A stretch of 16,874 nt of DNA from Verrucomicrobiales bacterium (GTDB lineage Bacteria; Verrucomicrobiota; Verrucomicrobiia; Verrucomicrobiales; Akkermansiaceae), in the NCBI GenBank assembly GCA_003527555.1, contig DPWT01000167.1, forward strand, positions 1 to 16,874. The letters run 5' to 3'. The notes under the pieces were generated by a model, which did no database searches, was not told the origin of the DNA, and saw only the letters and a program-made list of their open reading frames with translations. Both the position numbers and the translations under genes were made by a program. The stretch's first letter is position 1, and every line of letters starts with the position of its first letter. Below are positions 5,935-13,757 of this stretch, piece after piece.

Positions 5935-7296
5935 CTAACCGTTATCAGCCACTCTTTTCTGCTGATAAGCCGCATCAAAAACAGCCCAGCACGCAATAAA
6001 ACCGGAAGCAAAATCTTGAGGGCGCATGCCTATCCATCTTCTAACCTCATCCAAACCAAACCACTCTCCAGCTTCAATTTCACTGCAAGGAAATCGAACT
6101 GCACCGTCATGGCGTGCTGTGAAGAGCCGCACGTGCTCCCATCCAGTTTTTTCACAAGCGGCTATGCTACCAATTTCCTGAACATCTGCACCCACAATAC
6201 CGAGCTCTTCTTGCAACTCCCTGACAGCGGTCTCCTCATACCCTTCACCTGCATTGAGATGCCCAGCCGCACTAGAATCCCAAACCCCTGGATGCACATC
6301 TTTAAGTCGTGACCTCTTTTGCAGAAACAGCTCATGACGTTTGTTGAAAACAAACATATGCACCGCCCGGTGCAGAAGACCTTCGCGATGCGCTTCATCG
6401 CGTGTTGCCTGACGCTGCACATCATCATTTTCATCAACAATATCGAAAATCTCGTCTCCCCTCTGCGGGTTGTTTTTTAGCGGATGGTCATCATAAGACC
6501 TTACCAAGTCCACCCATTGCTCCAATGTAAGCTCTTCTGCCCGGGATGTCTCTGACACCCCAACAGAAACCACCACATCTTCCCATTTTGCCGTGTCCGG
6601 CATTTGTTTGCGCATCTGTTTGCGGCGCTGAGAAAAACCACGTCTGACAAGCTCATCAAACAAACGGGCGTCATAGACTGGCAAATCAGCAGGACGTGGC
6701 TCACAAATCATTACTGTAGAGTCAATCAGTGGTCGGGGAAAGAATGCCTGTGGCGGTATCGTCTTAACTGGTTTACTTACCCACTCGCTCTGCATACGTA
6801 GTGATAATACCCCGTAGCTCTTTGTGCGCGGCTCCGCAATGATCCTATCAATAAATTCTTTTTGCAGCATCAGCACAGCACGGCAAACAGGCGACGGACG
6901 ACTCATGAAATTACGCATAATAGCGCCACCTGCTGAGTATGGCAGATTACCTAACAATTTGACCGGTTGATATTTGAATAGCTGTCTAACGTCGAAGCGC
7001 GCACCATCGTGATGATACACTTCAACGTGACTCATAGAATCATATTTGATTTTCAACCCCTCCGCTAGGCGAGCATCAAACTCAATGAGAATCACATGAT
7101 CGGCAATTCCTATGACATGCTCCGTGAGCGCTCCAATCCCCGGCCCAACCTCAACAACTGTGTCACCAGGTTGCACATCAAGCTGTGCTACAATCCAACG
7201 AGAGACATTTTCATCAATTAGAAAATTCTGGCCCAGTTTTTTCGAGGGTATCACACCTAATTGCGTGAGCCGCCTTCCAGTATCTGTCGGGTTCAT
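5935..7296 (-). CDS. rsmA: KsgA/RsmA 16S rRNA dimethyladenosine transferase fused to a C-terminal Nudix hydrolase
   Basis: The product has 453 residues, against about 270 for a usual RsmA. Residues 1-267 are a complete RsmA (KsgA), which dimethylates two adjacent adenosines in the 3' helix of 16S rRNA late in 30S assembly. Visible motifs are KLGQNFL (20-26), the SAM-binding VVEVGPGIGALTE (47-59), the catalytic NLPY (117-120), and the C-terminal helical domain with FSQRRKQMRKQM. Residues about 281-447 are a full Nudix domain. The box fits GX5EX7REUXEEXGU exactly (Gly345, Glu351, Arg359-Glu360, Glu363-Glu364, Gly366-Ile367). The preceding EIFDIVDEN...HREGLLHRAVH resembles YfcD/isopentenyl-isomerase-type Nudix proteins. 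The frame is continuous, with no break at the junction. The gene starts immediately after the bcp stop (TAG-ATG) and is probably translated by coupling. The Nudix substrate cannot be read from sequence. Confidence 0.93.
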   Translation of the reverse strand: MNPTDTGRRLTQLGVIPSKKLGQNFLIDENVSRWIVAQLDVQPGDTVVEVGPGIGALTEHVIGIADHVILIEFDARLAEGLKIKYDSMSHVEVYHHDGARFDVRQLFKYQPVKLLGNLPYSAGGAIMRNFMSRPSPVCRAVLMLQKEFIDRIIAEPRTKSYGVLSLRMQSEWVSKPVKTIPPQAFFPRPLIDSTVMICEPRPADLPVYDARLFDELVRRGFSQRRKQMRKQMPDTAKWEDVVVSVGVSETSRAEELTLEQWVDLVRSYDDHPLKNNPQRGDEIFDIVDENDDVQRQATRDEAHREGLLHRAVHMFVFNKRHELFLQKRSRLKDVHPGVWDSSAAGHLNAGEGYEETAVRELQEELGIVGADVQEIGSIAACEKTGWEHVRLFTARHDGAVRFPCSEIEAGEWFGLDEVRRWIGMRPQDFASGFIACWAVFDAAYQQKRVADNG

Positions 7297-7767
7297 CTAT
7301 TTAAGAGCATCTAATAACAAACCAATATGCTTCATTGGACTAACCCGCTCAAAAGCATGCTCCAACGTGCCATCCACACCTATAACAAAGGTGCTGCGCT
7401 CAATGCCCATATATTTTTTGCCAAACAAAGACTTCTGCACCCACGCACCATAAGCATCAGATATCTGATGATTCGTATCAACTAACAACGGATAGGGTAA
7501 CTTACGTTTAGTTATAAACTTTTTGTGGCTCGCTTCATCGTCACCACTTACTCCATAGATAACAGCTTTATCCTTGAGTGTATTCCACTGATCTCTGATG
7601 GCGCAAGCCTGCATCGTACACCCCGGCGTATTATCTTTAGGGTAAAAAACTAATATCACACGCTTGCCCCGCAACTCACTTAAACTCACAGGCACCGTGC
7701 CACCACCGTTCGGGCATACGGCTTGAGTTGAAAAATCTGGAGCTGGCTCACCGACGACAAGTTTCAT
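7297..7767 (-). CDS. bcp: Thioredoxin-dependent peroxiredoxin, Bcp/PrxQ type
   Basis: The product has 156 residues from the ATG at 7767. It reduces hydrogen peroxide and organic peroxides in the cytoplasm, with thioredoxin as the usual reductant. The active-site segment YPKDNTPGCTMQAC carries the peroxidatic Cys50 and, five residues on, Cys55 in the resolving position typical of the alpha PrxQ group. The thioredoxin-fold segments GEPAPDF near the start and RSTFVIGVDGTLEHAF later are also present. A GTG nine bases upstream (7776) is in frame, but the ATG has an AGGTG ribosome site 6 nt before it, which overlaps that GTG, so I prefer the ATG. It is divergent from pgsA and directly abuts the ksgA-Nudix gene downstream. 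That grouping may link oxidative defence with a Nudix clean-up function (inference). Confidence 0.92.
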   Translation of the reverse strand: MKLVVGEPAPDFSTQAVCPNGGGTVPVSLSELRGKRVILVFYPKDNTPGCTMQACAIRDQWNTLKDKAVIYGVSGDDEASHKKFITKRKLPYPLLVDTNHQISDAYGAWVQKSLFGKKYMGIERSTFVIGVDGTLEHAFERVSPMKHIGLLLDALK

Positions 7768-7853
7768 GATATACACCTACACGGCTAAGTATGAATTGCA
7801 ATCACACACATTAAAAACTTCTAATATCGAACATATCAGCTCAATATGCTTTC
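7768..7853. promoter_or_regulatory. Divergent promoter region of bcp and pgsA
   Basis: This 86-nt gap must hold both promoters. On the plus strand TAATAT at 7822-7827 is a possible -10 for pgsA. The perfect 8-bp palindrome ATTGCAAT at 7795-7802 sits near the middle, where a shared operator would fit. AGGTG at 7778-7774 (minus) is the ribosome site of bcp. No complete -35/-10 pair is convincing. Confidence 0.3.
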
Positions 7854-8450
7854 GTGACTCTCGCTTCCAAGATCACCCTGATGCGGATCCTCATGGCTCC
7901 CATATTTGCGGTACTGGCAGTATATTATGGTGAAAGCGTTAAAAGCGGCGAACCTAACGAGGCTATTCGTTGGTGGGCAGTCGGTGTGTTCATTTTTGCA
8001 GCAATCAGTGATGGGATCGATGGCTATATAGCTCGCCACTGCGATCAGCACAGCAAGTTTGGTGCATTCATGGATCCATTTGCAGACAAAACACTACTGC
8101 TCACAGGCATCGTATTTCTTACCTTCGTTCCATGGGGTGAAGGTTGGCAGATCCCAATCTGGTTTACCGCACTGATGATCACTCGCGATATCATTATTAT
8201 TGCGGGTATCTGGATTCTGCACTATCTGAACCACCAAGTGCCAATCAAACCTCACTGGACGGGCAAGGTCTGCACCGTCACCCAGATGATCCTTCTCGGA
8301 TGGGTCATGCTGAAATTCATCCCTCTCGATCCACTTTACCCCACCATCGCCGCCACCATCTTCACTGCATGGTCCGGCATCGAATACTTCCGCCAGGGGT
8401 TGCTCCAACTACACGATCACCACCACCAGGCGGAAAACTCCAAGTCATAA
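7854..8450 (+). CDS. pgsA: CDP-diacylglycerol-glycerol-3-phosphate 3-phosphatidyltransferase
   Basis: The product has 198 residues and is an integral inner-membrane enzyme. It makes phosphatidylglycerol phosphate, the precursor of phosphatidylglycerol and cardiolipin. The CDP-alcohol phosphotransferase signature DG(x)2AR(x)8G(x)3D(x)3D is complete: Asp53, Asp56-Gly57, Ala60-Arg61, Gly70, Asp74, Asp78. The N-terminus ASKITLMRILMAPIF is typical of PgsA, and several hydrophobic helices follow. The start must be GTG at 7854. The ATG at 7846 is out of frame and ends after three codons at a TGA overlapping this GTG. The C-terminus is His-rich (LHDHHHQAE). The assignment as PgsA rather than another CDP-alcohol transferase rests on the N-terminal and motif context. 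der follows 19 nt downstream. Confidence 0.88.
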   Translation: MTLASKITLMRILMAPIFAVLAVYYGESVKSGEPNEAIRWWAVGVFIFAAISDGIDGYIARHCDQHSKFGAFMDPFADKTLLLTGIVFLTFVPWGEGWQIPIWFTALMITRDIIIIAGIWILHYLNHQVPIKPHWTGKVCTVTQMILLGWVMLKFIPLDPLYPTIAATIFTAWSGIEYFRQGLLQLHDHHHQAENSKS

Positions 8451-8469
8451 ATTTTAACAACTCATCTTC

Positions 8470-9855
8470 ATGCCAACCGTCGCCATCGTAGGACGCCCAA
8501 ACGTGGGTAAGTCAGCTCTTTTCAACCGCCTTGCTGGTCGGCGTATAGCCATCGTGCACGATCAACCGGGCGTCACCCGCGATCGCATTTCAGCGCCATG
8601 TCATATCACAAAAACTCCCTGCACCCTAATCGATACAGGGGGTATCGGCGCCACATTAAATGATGGCTTTAGCTCCGCAGTCACGACCGAGGCTGATATC
8701 GCCATGCAAACTGCGGACCTCATCCTATTCATCGTTGACGCCAAAGATGGCATCACCGCTATTGATGAAGCACTCGCACAAAAACTCAGAAAATCGAAGG
8801 CACCCGTGCAACTGGTCATCAACAAAGCTGACAACGAAAAACAAACCCACTTAACAGGCGACTTCGCAACGCTCGGCTACGGTGCAGGCATCACGACATC
8901 AGCAGAGCTCGGAAAAAATCTTGAGCAGCTGGCAGACGCTATCGATGAAGTCGTGTCTCCCCTACACCGCGATATTGAACTAGCCGAAAAGGAGGTTAAA
9001 AAAGATGGCCTGAAAATCGCTATCGTTGGACGACCCAATGCGGGTAAGTCATCGCTGATCAATGCCATCCTCAAAGACGACCGAACCATTGTATCCGATG
9101 TTGCAGGCACCACCCGTGATGCCGTCGATGTTCCTTACGAATTTCTGGGTGAGCGACACACACTAATCGACACAGCCGGCATCCGACGTCGAACAAAAAT
9201 GGATTCCTCGGTAGAAGTTTTCTCTGCAATGCGTGCTGAGCGATCTATTCGCCGAGCTGATATCTGCTTATTGGTCATCGATTGCGCAGAGGGAGTATCA
9301 GCTCAAGACCGTAAAATCGCACGTATTATCCAAGATGAGAAAAAACCTTGCCTGATTGTACTCAATAAATTTGATCTCTATCACCCAAGCGCCAACCGCA
9401 GCGTTCGCTTGGAAGAAGCCACCGAACACGTAAGCACCGAGCTGTTCTTTCTCGCTTATGCGCCTTACGTAGCAGTTTCTGCATTAAAACAGCAATCCAT
9501 CGGTCTGGTTTTTCAAAAGCTCGCTGAAATCCGAAAACATGCCCAAGAACCTATTACCACAGGTAAACTCAACCGTTTTTTAGGTGCCGCTTTTGATAAA
9601 AAACCTCCCCAAGCCCGCAAGGGAACCAAACGCCTCAAGCTGCTCTACGCAACCACTGCCATCAATGATCGCTACACTGCGATCCCCGTGCCCACTTATA
9701 TTCTTTTCGTTAACGATAAGCGCCTCATGCAGGAGAACTACGAACAGTACCTTACCAACAGGCTTCGCGAAGACCATCCATCACTAGGAATCCCAATCAT
9801 CTTCTCGGTTCGCTCACGCAACTCCAAGGATGATAATAAGAGCAAACGCAAGTAA
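8470..9855 (+). CDS. der: Ribosome biogenesis GTPase Der (EngA)
   Basis: The product has 461 residues, within the family's range. Der is a tandem double GTPase needed for maturation of the 50S subunit. The first G domain shows GRPNVGKS (8-15), DTGG (55-58), NKAD (118-121) and TSAE (143-146). The second shows GRPNAGKS (187-194), DTAG (234-237), NKFD (299-302) and SALK (337-340). The C-terminal KH-like domain follows and ends with the basic tail SRNSKDDNKSKRK. The ATG at 8470 begins MPTVAIVGRPNVGKS, the usual Der N-terminus, so the start is well fixed although no Shine-Dalgarno sequence is present. It is probably cotranscribed with pgsA. Confidence 0.96.
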   Translation: MPTVAIVGRPNVGKSALFNRLAGRRIAIVHDQPGVTRDRISAPCHITKTPCTLIDTGGIGATLNDGFSSAVTTEADIAMQTADLILFIVDAKDGITAIDEALAQKLRKSKAPVQLVINKADNEKQTHLTGDFATLGYGAGITTSAELGKNLEQLADAIDEVVSPLHRDIELAEKEVKKDGLKIAIVGRPNAGKSSLINAILKDDRTIVSDVAGTTRDAVDVPYEFLGERHTLIDTAGIRRRTKMDSSVEVFSAMRAERSIRRADICLLVIDCAEGVSAQDRKIARIIQDEKKPCLIVLNKFDLYHPSANRSVRLEEATEHVSTELFFLAYAPYVAVSALKQQSIGLVFQKLAEIRKHAQEPITTGKLNRFLGAAFDKKPPQARKGTKRLKLLYATTAINDRYTAIPVPTYILFVNDKRLMQENYEQYLTNRLREDHPSLGIPIIFSVRSRNSKDDNKSKRK

Positions 9856-10021
9856 TCTCATCACAACCTCTCGTTTAACTGCAAACTCGCTACCCAACGG
9901 AGATCACAGATCATCCAGTTACGCCAATTATCATTACCATAACAGCCTCGGCAAAAACCCCTCCGTGCCATAATTAAGTAAATTTCTCTCTCGCGGCTTT
10001 ACGAGCCATACGATTCCATTT

Positions 10022-10025
10022 AGGA
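10022..10025 (+). promoter_or_regulatory. Ribosome binding site of the OppD-like gene
   Basis: AGGA lies 8 nt before the ATG at 10034. It is one of only two recognisable Shine-Dalgarno sequences in the window, the other being at bcp. Confidence 0.5.
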
Positions 10026-10033
10026 AATAGCCC

Positions 10034-11014
10034 ATGCCACTTCTCGAAGTTTCCAACCTGACCACGCGCTTCAACACACGCAATGGTATCGTACGTGCCG
10101 TAGAAGACGTCTCTTTTTCCGTCGATAAAGGCGAAACCGTAGGGATCGTTGGTGAGTCGGGATCTGGAAAATCCGTCACCTGCTATTCACTGGTCGGACT
10201 TATCCCCCAGCCTCCCGGGAAAATTCATAGCGGCACAGCAATGTTTGACGGCATCGACCTCATCCAAGCGAGTCAAAAGCAGCTACGCAAGATACGGGGC
10301 AAACGGGTCTCAATGATCTTTCAAGATCCGATGACTTCGCTCAACCCATACTTAAAGATATCGTCGCAACTCACAGAACCGCTCGAAATCCACGAGGGCA
10401 TGAAGGGACAACAAGCTCTGCATCGTGCCATCGATGCTCTAGCAGAAGTGGGTATCCCAGACCCTGAAAAACGTATTCAATCCTACCCACACGAATTCTC
10501 AGGCGGGATGCGCCAACGCGTTATGATTGCCATGGCTCTGATCACGCGGCCTGAACTTCTAATCTGCGACGAACCCACCACGGCCCTCGATGTAACGGTT
10601 CAAAAACAGGTTCTTGATCTTATCAAGGATCGCCAAAATGAACTTGGCACCGCAGTTGTTCTCATCACCCATGACCTAGCCGTGGTGCATCAGACATGTG
10701 ATCATGTCAACGTAATGTATGCTGGGCGTATCGTCGAACGCGCGGCGACCAAACAACTCTTCAAGTCACCTCTCCACGCCTACACCCGTGCCCTACTCAA
10801 AAGCATTCCTGCAACGCACGATAAAGGGCAAAAACTCTACACCATCCCCGGTGTTCCACCTGACCTATCTGACCCACCAGCGGGCTGTGCATTTCATGCC
10901 AGAAACACGCTGGGAGATGCCAACAAGTGCCATGTAGACTCACCACCACAGCTAGCCGAGATTCAACCCAAACACTACGTTCAAAACTGCCCCGGCTGCT
11001 TAGCCAAACCGTAG
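10034..11014 (+). CDS. oppD: Peptide ABC transporter ATP-binding protein, OppD/DppD type (lone gene)
   Basis: The product has 326 residues. It is an ATPase of the oligopeptide/dipeptide/nickel uptake class, which drives paired inner-membrane permeases. It shows Walker A GESGSGKS (40-47), the Q-loop in [12 protein letters not shown] (Gln97), the signature EFSGGMRQR (154-162), Walker B LLICDEPT (175-182), the H-loop His213 and the C-terminal oligopeptide-type extension ([15 protein letters not shown], then GCAFHAR). That extension normally carries four Cys able to hold an iron-sulphur cluster in some homologues. Here Cys285 and Cys299 remain, the usual Cys after HxR is Asn291, and CPGC (319-322) ends the protein. 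No permease, binding protein or OppF partner is adjacent, so its permease must be elsewhere. The symbol is by family only. Confidence 0.88.
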   Translation: MPLLEVSNLTTRFNTRNGIVRAVEDVSFSVDKGETVGIVGESGSGKSVTCYSLVGLIPQPPGKIHSGTAMFDGIDLIQASQKQLRKIRGKRVSMIFQDPMTSLNPYLKISSQLTEPLEIHEGMKGQQALHRAIDALAEVGIPDPEKRIQSYPHEFSGGMRQRVMIAMALITRPELLICDEPTTALDVTVQKQVLDLIKDRQNELGTAVVLITHDLAVVHQTCDHVNVMYAGRIVERAATKQLFKSPLHAYTRALLKSIPATHDKGQKLYTIPGVPPDLSDPPAGCAFHARNTLGDANKCHVDSPPQLAEIQPKHYVQNCPGCLAKP

Positions 11015-11104
11015 ATCATTACCTCCCCACCAGCTGATTTCGCAGATCATTCCAGAAAACTTACCAAACCTGCAACAACCAGCTAACTCAACAATTTTAA
11101 CACC

Positions 11105-11623
11105 ATGAACACCAACCAACCGCGAATCGGAATCATCATGGGAAGCCAGTCAGACTGGCCAACCCTCGAACATACCGCTCGTACACTCAGCAACTTCGAT
11201 GTCGCATGGGAGTCCCGAGTTGTTAGTGCCCACCGCACCCCGAAGCTACTATACAATTATGCGGAATCAGCCGCAGAACGTGGTTTGCAGTGCATCATTG
11301 CGGGCGCAGGTGGAGCAGCTCATCTCCCGGGCATGGCTGCGGCCATTACCCATCTTCCCGTTCTTGCCGTTCCAGTAAAATCTCGCACCCTCAATGGCGT
11401 GGATTCCCTGCTATCAATCGTTCAGATGCCCGCCGGCATTCCCACCGCTACCTTCGCTATAGGTGAGGCAGGCGCAACAAATGCCGGCCTTTTCGCTGTC
11501 GCAATGCTCGCTGCAACAGGCGATAAAGAACTCGCCGAAAAGCTAGCCGATTTCCGCAACGACCAACGAAGTAAAATAGAAGCAGGAAGCCTCCCTCAAA
11601 TGGACGACCTTCAAGCTGACTGA
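11105..11623 (+). CDS. purE: N5-carboxyaminoimidazole ribonucleotide mutase
   Basis: The product has 172 residues, the normal size for class I PurE. It moves the carboxylate of N5-CAIR to C4 to give CAIR in de novo purine synthesis. The active-site segments are present: GSQSDW (13-18), SAHRTP (41-46, with the conserved catalytic His43) and [11 protein letters not shown] (67-77). It is followed after 2 nt by purK, which supplies its substrate, so the class I (PurK-dependent) assignment is well supported. The upstream 90 nt contain no clear promoter, ribosome site or purine-type riboswitch. Confidence 0.96.
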   Translation: MNTNQPRIGIIMGSQSDWPTLEHTARTLSNFDVAWESRVVSAHRTPKLLYNYAESAAERGLQCIIAGAGGAAHLPGMAAAITHLPVLAVPVKSRTLNGVDSLLSIVQMPAGIPTATFAIGEAGATNAGLFAVAMLAATGDKELAEKLADFRNDQRSKIEAGSLPQMDDLQAD

Positions 11624-11625
11624 CT

Positions 11626-12786
11626 ATGAATCATCAATCAGAAACTTGCATTGGTGTTCTCGGTGGCGGACAGCTTGGCCGGATGCTAGCACTCGAAGCC
11701 CGCCGTATGGGTTTGCGCGTTTTGCAGTGGACAGGTGGAGACGCATCAGGTGCTGCACGGCTTGCCGATCAAGCACTAACAGAATCATTTGATTGTGATA
11801 AGACGCTAGAAAATTTCATCACTCAATCCGATGTCGTTACGGTTGAATTTGAAAACATCCCAAAAGAACTACTCCAAAAAGTCAGCGGGCGTCTTCCACT
11901 CATGCCAAGCGTGCGGCCAGTATCCATCTGCCAGAACCGCGAACTAGAAAAAAACTTCCTTGCTGAAAATGGAATACCTACCGCGCAATTCCGAATCGTC
12001 GATGATGCAGAGAGCTTAAAAGGTGCACTAAGTGAGATCAACGGTGACGTAATCCTAAAAACAGTCGAATCTGGCTACGACGGCAAAGGGCAAATGCTTG
12101 TGCCCGACAATGACGATCGCTTATCTGCCGAGGAAATCTGGAACACCTTCGGTGACACGCGTGCCATTGTAGAAGAAAGAATCAATCTTTCGGCTGAACT
12201 TTCCGTGATGGTCGTGCGCACACAGACAGGTGAAATCACCACTTATGACCCAGCTGAAAATCAGCACAAAAATCATATTTTAGATGTATCTATCGTGCCT
12301 GCCAGAATGCCAGAATCTCTCCTCAAAGAGGCACAGGATATTGCCAGCATAGTCGCCGAATCACTGGATTACGTCGGCATCATGGGTGTGGAGTTTTTCC
12401 TCAATGAAACTGGCGATCTGCTCGTCAACGAAATGGCACCACGCCCACACAACTCAGGACACCACACACTAGATGCTTGTGAAAGCTCACAATTCGAGCA
12501 ACAAGCACGGGTGATTTGCGGCTTACCCCTCGGCAGCACAAACTTATTAAGACCAGCCGTCATGGTTAATTTATTAGGCGATTTATGGGTGGATGCTACA
12601 ACACCACCTGATTGGTCGCCCGTCCTAACAACTCCGGGCGCTAAGTTACATCTATACGGGAAACTCCACGCCAAACCCGGACGAAAGATGGGTCACATCA
12701 CCATCCTGGGAGACACCATTGAACAAGCGTTGTCTCGTGCCAACAAGTGCCGTGAAGCATACGGGCTCTCAGCAATCGAAGACTAA
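11626..12786 (+). CDS. purK: N5-carboxyaminoimidazole ribonucleotide synthase
   Basis: The product has 386 residues. It is an ATP-grasp enzyme that joins aminoimidazole ribonucleotide, bicarbonate and ATP to form N5-CAIR, the substrate of PurE. It shows GVLGGGQLGRMLALEA at the N-terminus (about 10-25), VEFENIP (73-79), the glycine-rich ATP-binding loop ESGYDGKGQ (148-156), the metal/ATP site NEMAPRPHNSGHHT (268-281), and the C-terminal LHLYGK...PGRKMGHI (341-358). It starts 2 nt after the purE stop with no ribosome site of its own, so translation is probably coupled to purE. Confidence 0.96.
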   Translation: MNHQSETCIGVLGGGQLGRMLALEARRMGLRVLQWTGGDASGAARLADQALTESFDCDKTLENFITQSDVVTVEFENIPKELLQKVSGRLPLMPSVRPVSICQNRELEKNFLAENGIPTAQFRIVDDAESLKGALSEINGDVILKTVESGYDGKGQMLVPDNDDRLSAEEIWNTFGDTRAIVEERINLSAELSVMVVRTQTGEITTYDPAENQHKNHILDVSIVPARMPESLLKEAQDIASIVAESLDYVGIMGVEFFLNETGDLLVNEMAPRPHNSGHHTLDACESSQFEQQARVICGLPLGSTNLLRPAVMVNLLGDLWVDATTPPDWSPVLTTPGAKLHLYGKLHAKPGRKMGHITILGDTIEQALSRANKCREAYGLSAIED

Positions 12787-12909
12787 CAACGACGATCAAA
12801 GAACGTGCACACGCAGCACAAAGGGCGTGCTACAACATACATTGGCTATATGCTAATCAACGCACCGCAACCTATGATGCAGCAGTTTAACCACTCATCA
12901 TGTTAGGTG
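12787..12909. other. Convergent intergenic region between purK and the CIA30 gene
   Basis: Two transcription units end here from opposite sides. I see a weak hairpin option around 12806-12831 (AGCAC/GTGCT or CACGC/GCGTG) and a 6-bp inverted repeat ATGATG/CATCAT (12874-12901). Neither has a T-run, so no intrinsic terminator can be called. Confidence 0.3.
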
Positions 12910-13473
12910 CTATTCCTTGTATGCCTTGATAGATTCGACCTCAATTTGGAAGTCTCCGTCTTTTTTATCATAAAGCATAAACCCCACACTCGATACCTTT
13001 TTGGTATTTAGTTTAAAAGTCGGCACTTTTTTTCCAAAGTAAGTTGCATAAAATGATTTAAATGGAATGCGCATGATCGCCCACTCTCCCTTAGCAGGTT
13101 GGATCGGGCTCCAGTATGCTAACATTCGGTTACCCCCAGTTCTGGTGGTTAGGTAGTACTTTCTACCATCACCTTTAACCTTCAATTCAATACCAGTATA
13201 AGCTGATAGATCATGAGTCTTACCACTAGTTCTGACTGATGAAAACCCACCGTTGTTCTGTAGCGAGATCTTCCCGTTAAACATCAGAGTGTTTTTCTTG
13301 CTGACTACTGACCCACCTTTGGAAAGGCCACCCATGACGCCATCATTCACGGTCATCCAATTACCTATAACTCGCGTTGAGCCAAAATCGTCTAGAGTTT
13401 TAGTTGTGACCAAATCGGCTTTCACTAGTAGTGTGGTAGATAATAAACAGATAATACTTTTAATGGTGGGCAT
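12910..13473 (-). CDS. Exported CIA30-family (NDUFAF1-like) domain protein
   Basis: The product has 187 residues from the ATG at 13473. The N-terminus PTIKSIICLLSTTLLVKA is a likely signal peptide with cleavage after Ala19, so the mature protein should be periplasmic. The rest matches the CIA30 domain: WMTVNDGVMGGLSKGG (about 39-54), the NNGGFSSVR block (73-81), a central stretch with IELKVKGDGRKYYLTTR, and the C-terminal strand SSVGFMLYDKKDGDFQIEVESI. In mitochondria the family helps assemble complex I. In bacteria such exported versions have no established role, and the beta-sandwich resembles carbohydrate-binding folds. A GTG at 13500 would add nine residues, but the ATG gives the better signal peptide. 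It is a single gene, divergent from the SDR pair. Confidence 0.82.
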   Translation of the reverse strand: MPTIKSIICLLSTTLLVKADLVTTKTLDDFGSTRVIGNWMTVNDGVMGGLSKGGSVVSKKNTLMFNGKISLQNNGGFSSVRTSGKTHDLSAYTGIELKVKGDGRKYYLTTRTGGNRMLAYWSPIQPAKGEWAIMRIPFKSFYATYFGKKVPTFKLNTKKVSSVGFMLYDKKDGDFQIEVESIKAYKE

Positions 13474-13757
13474 ATGAATAATGGATAGTAATGAAGTCAC
13501 AATATATTCCTCGTCTGTTGGCTCGTCAAATTTTTTGCTTTAGAAAAAAACCCAACTTCCGTCATCAGCATCAAATATCATTTGACGGTGCCAGTTTATC
13601 CACCATCTTGTGCTGAGTTTAAAATCCTTCATCCATCACTCGCAAACCACCAATAATCAAGCATCATAGCGCTCCCCCGCTCCTGATCCTAAGTCAGATT
13701 TTGTCACCCACATCACTTTTCGACACCGCTCCTTAAGCCCCCTCAATAATCACCATC
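13474..13757. other. Divergent intergenic region between the CIA30 gene and the SDR pair
   Basis: This 284-nt stretch holds no convincing gene. A 6-bp inverted repeat (CCGTCA at 13559-13564, TGACGG at 13583-13588) encloses a second small one (CAAAT/ATTTG, 13572-13584), which may be an operator for one of the divergent genes. T- and A-runs occur at 13531-13550. No clear -35/-10 pair is seen, and the leader of the plus-strand gene is C-rich without a ribosome site. Confidence 0.3.

Noticed and set aside
5893..6312. A 139-codon plus-strand open frame next to the tRNA
   Set aside because: It lies mostly antisense to the Nudix half of the ksgA fusion, where a perfect Nudix box shows which strand codes.
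6454..6495. Separate Nudix gene starting within the ksgA reading frame
   Set aside because: There is no in-frame ATG between residue 232 and residue 314, and the Nudix N-terminal segment follows the KsgA domain without a break, so a single fused product is more likely.
7768..7776. GTG start of bcp at 7776
   Set aside because: The AGGTG ribosome site ends inside this GTG and is placed correctly for the ATG at 7767.
12806..12831. Hairpin after purK as an intrinsic terminator
   Set aside because: The stem is only 5 bp, has competing pairings and no T-run follows on either strand.
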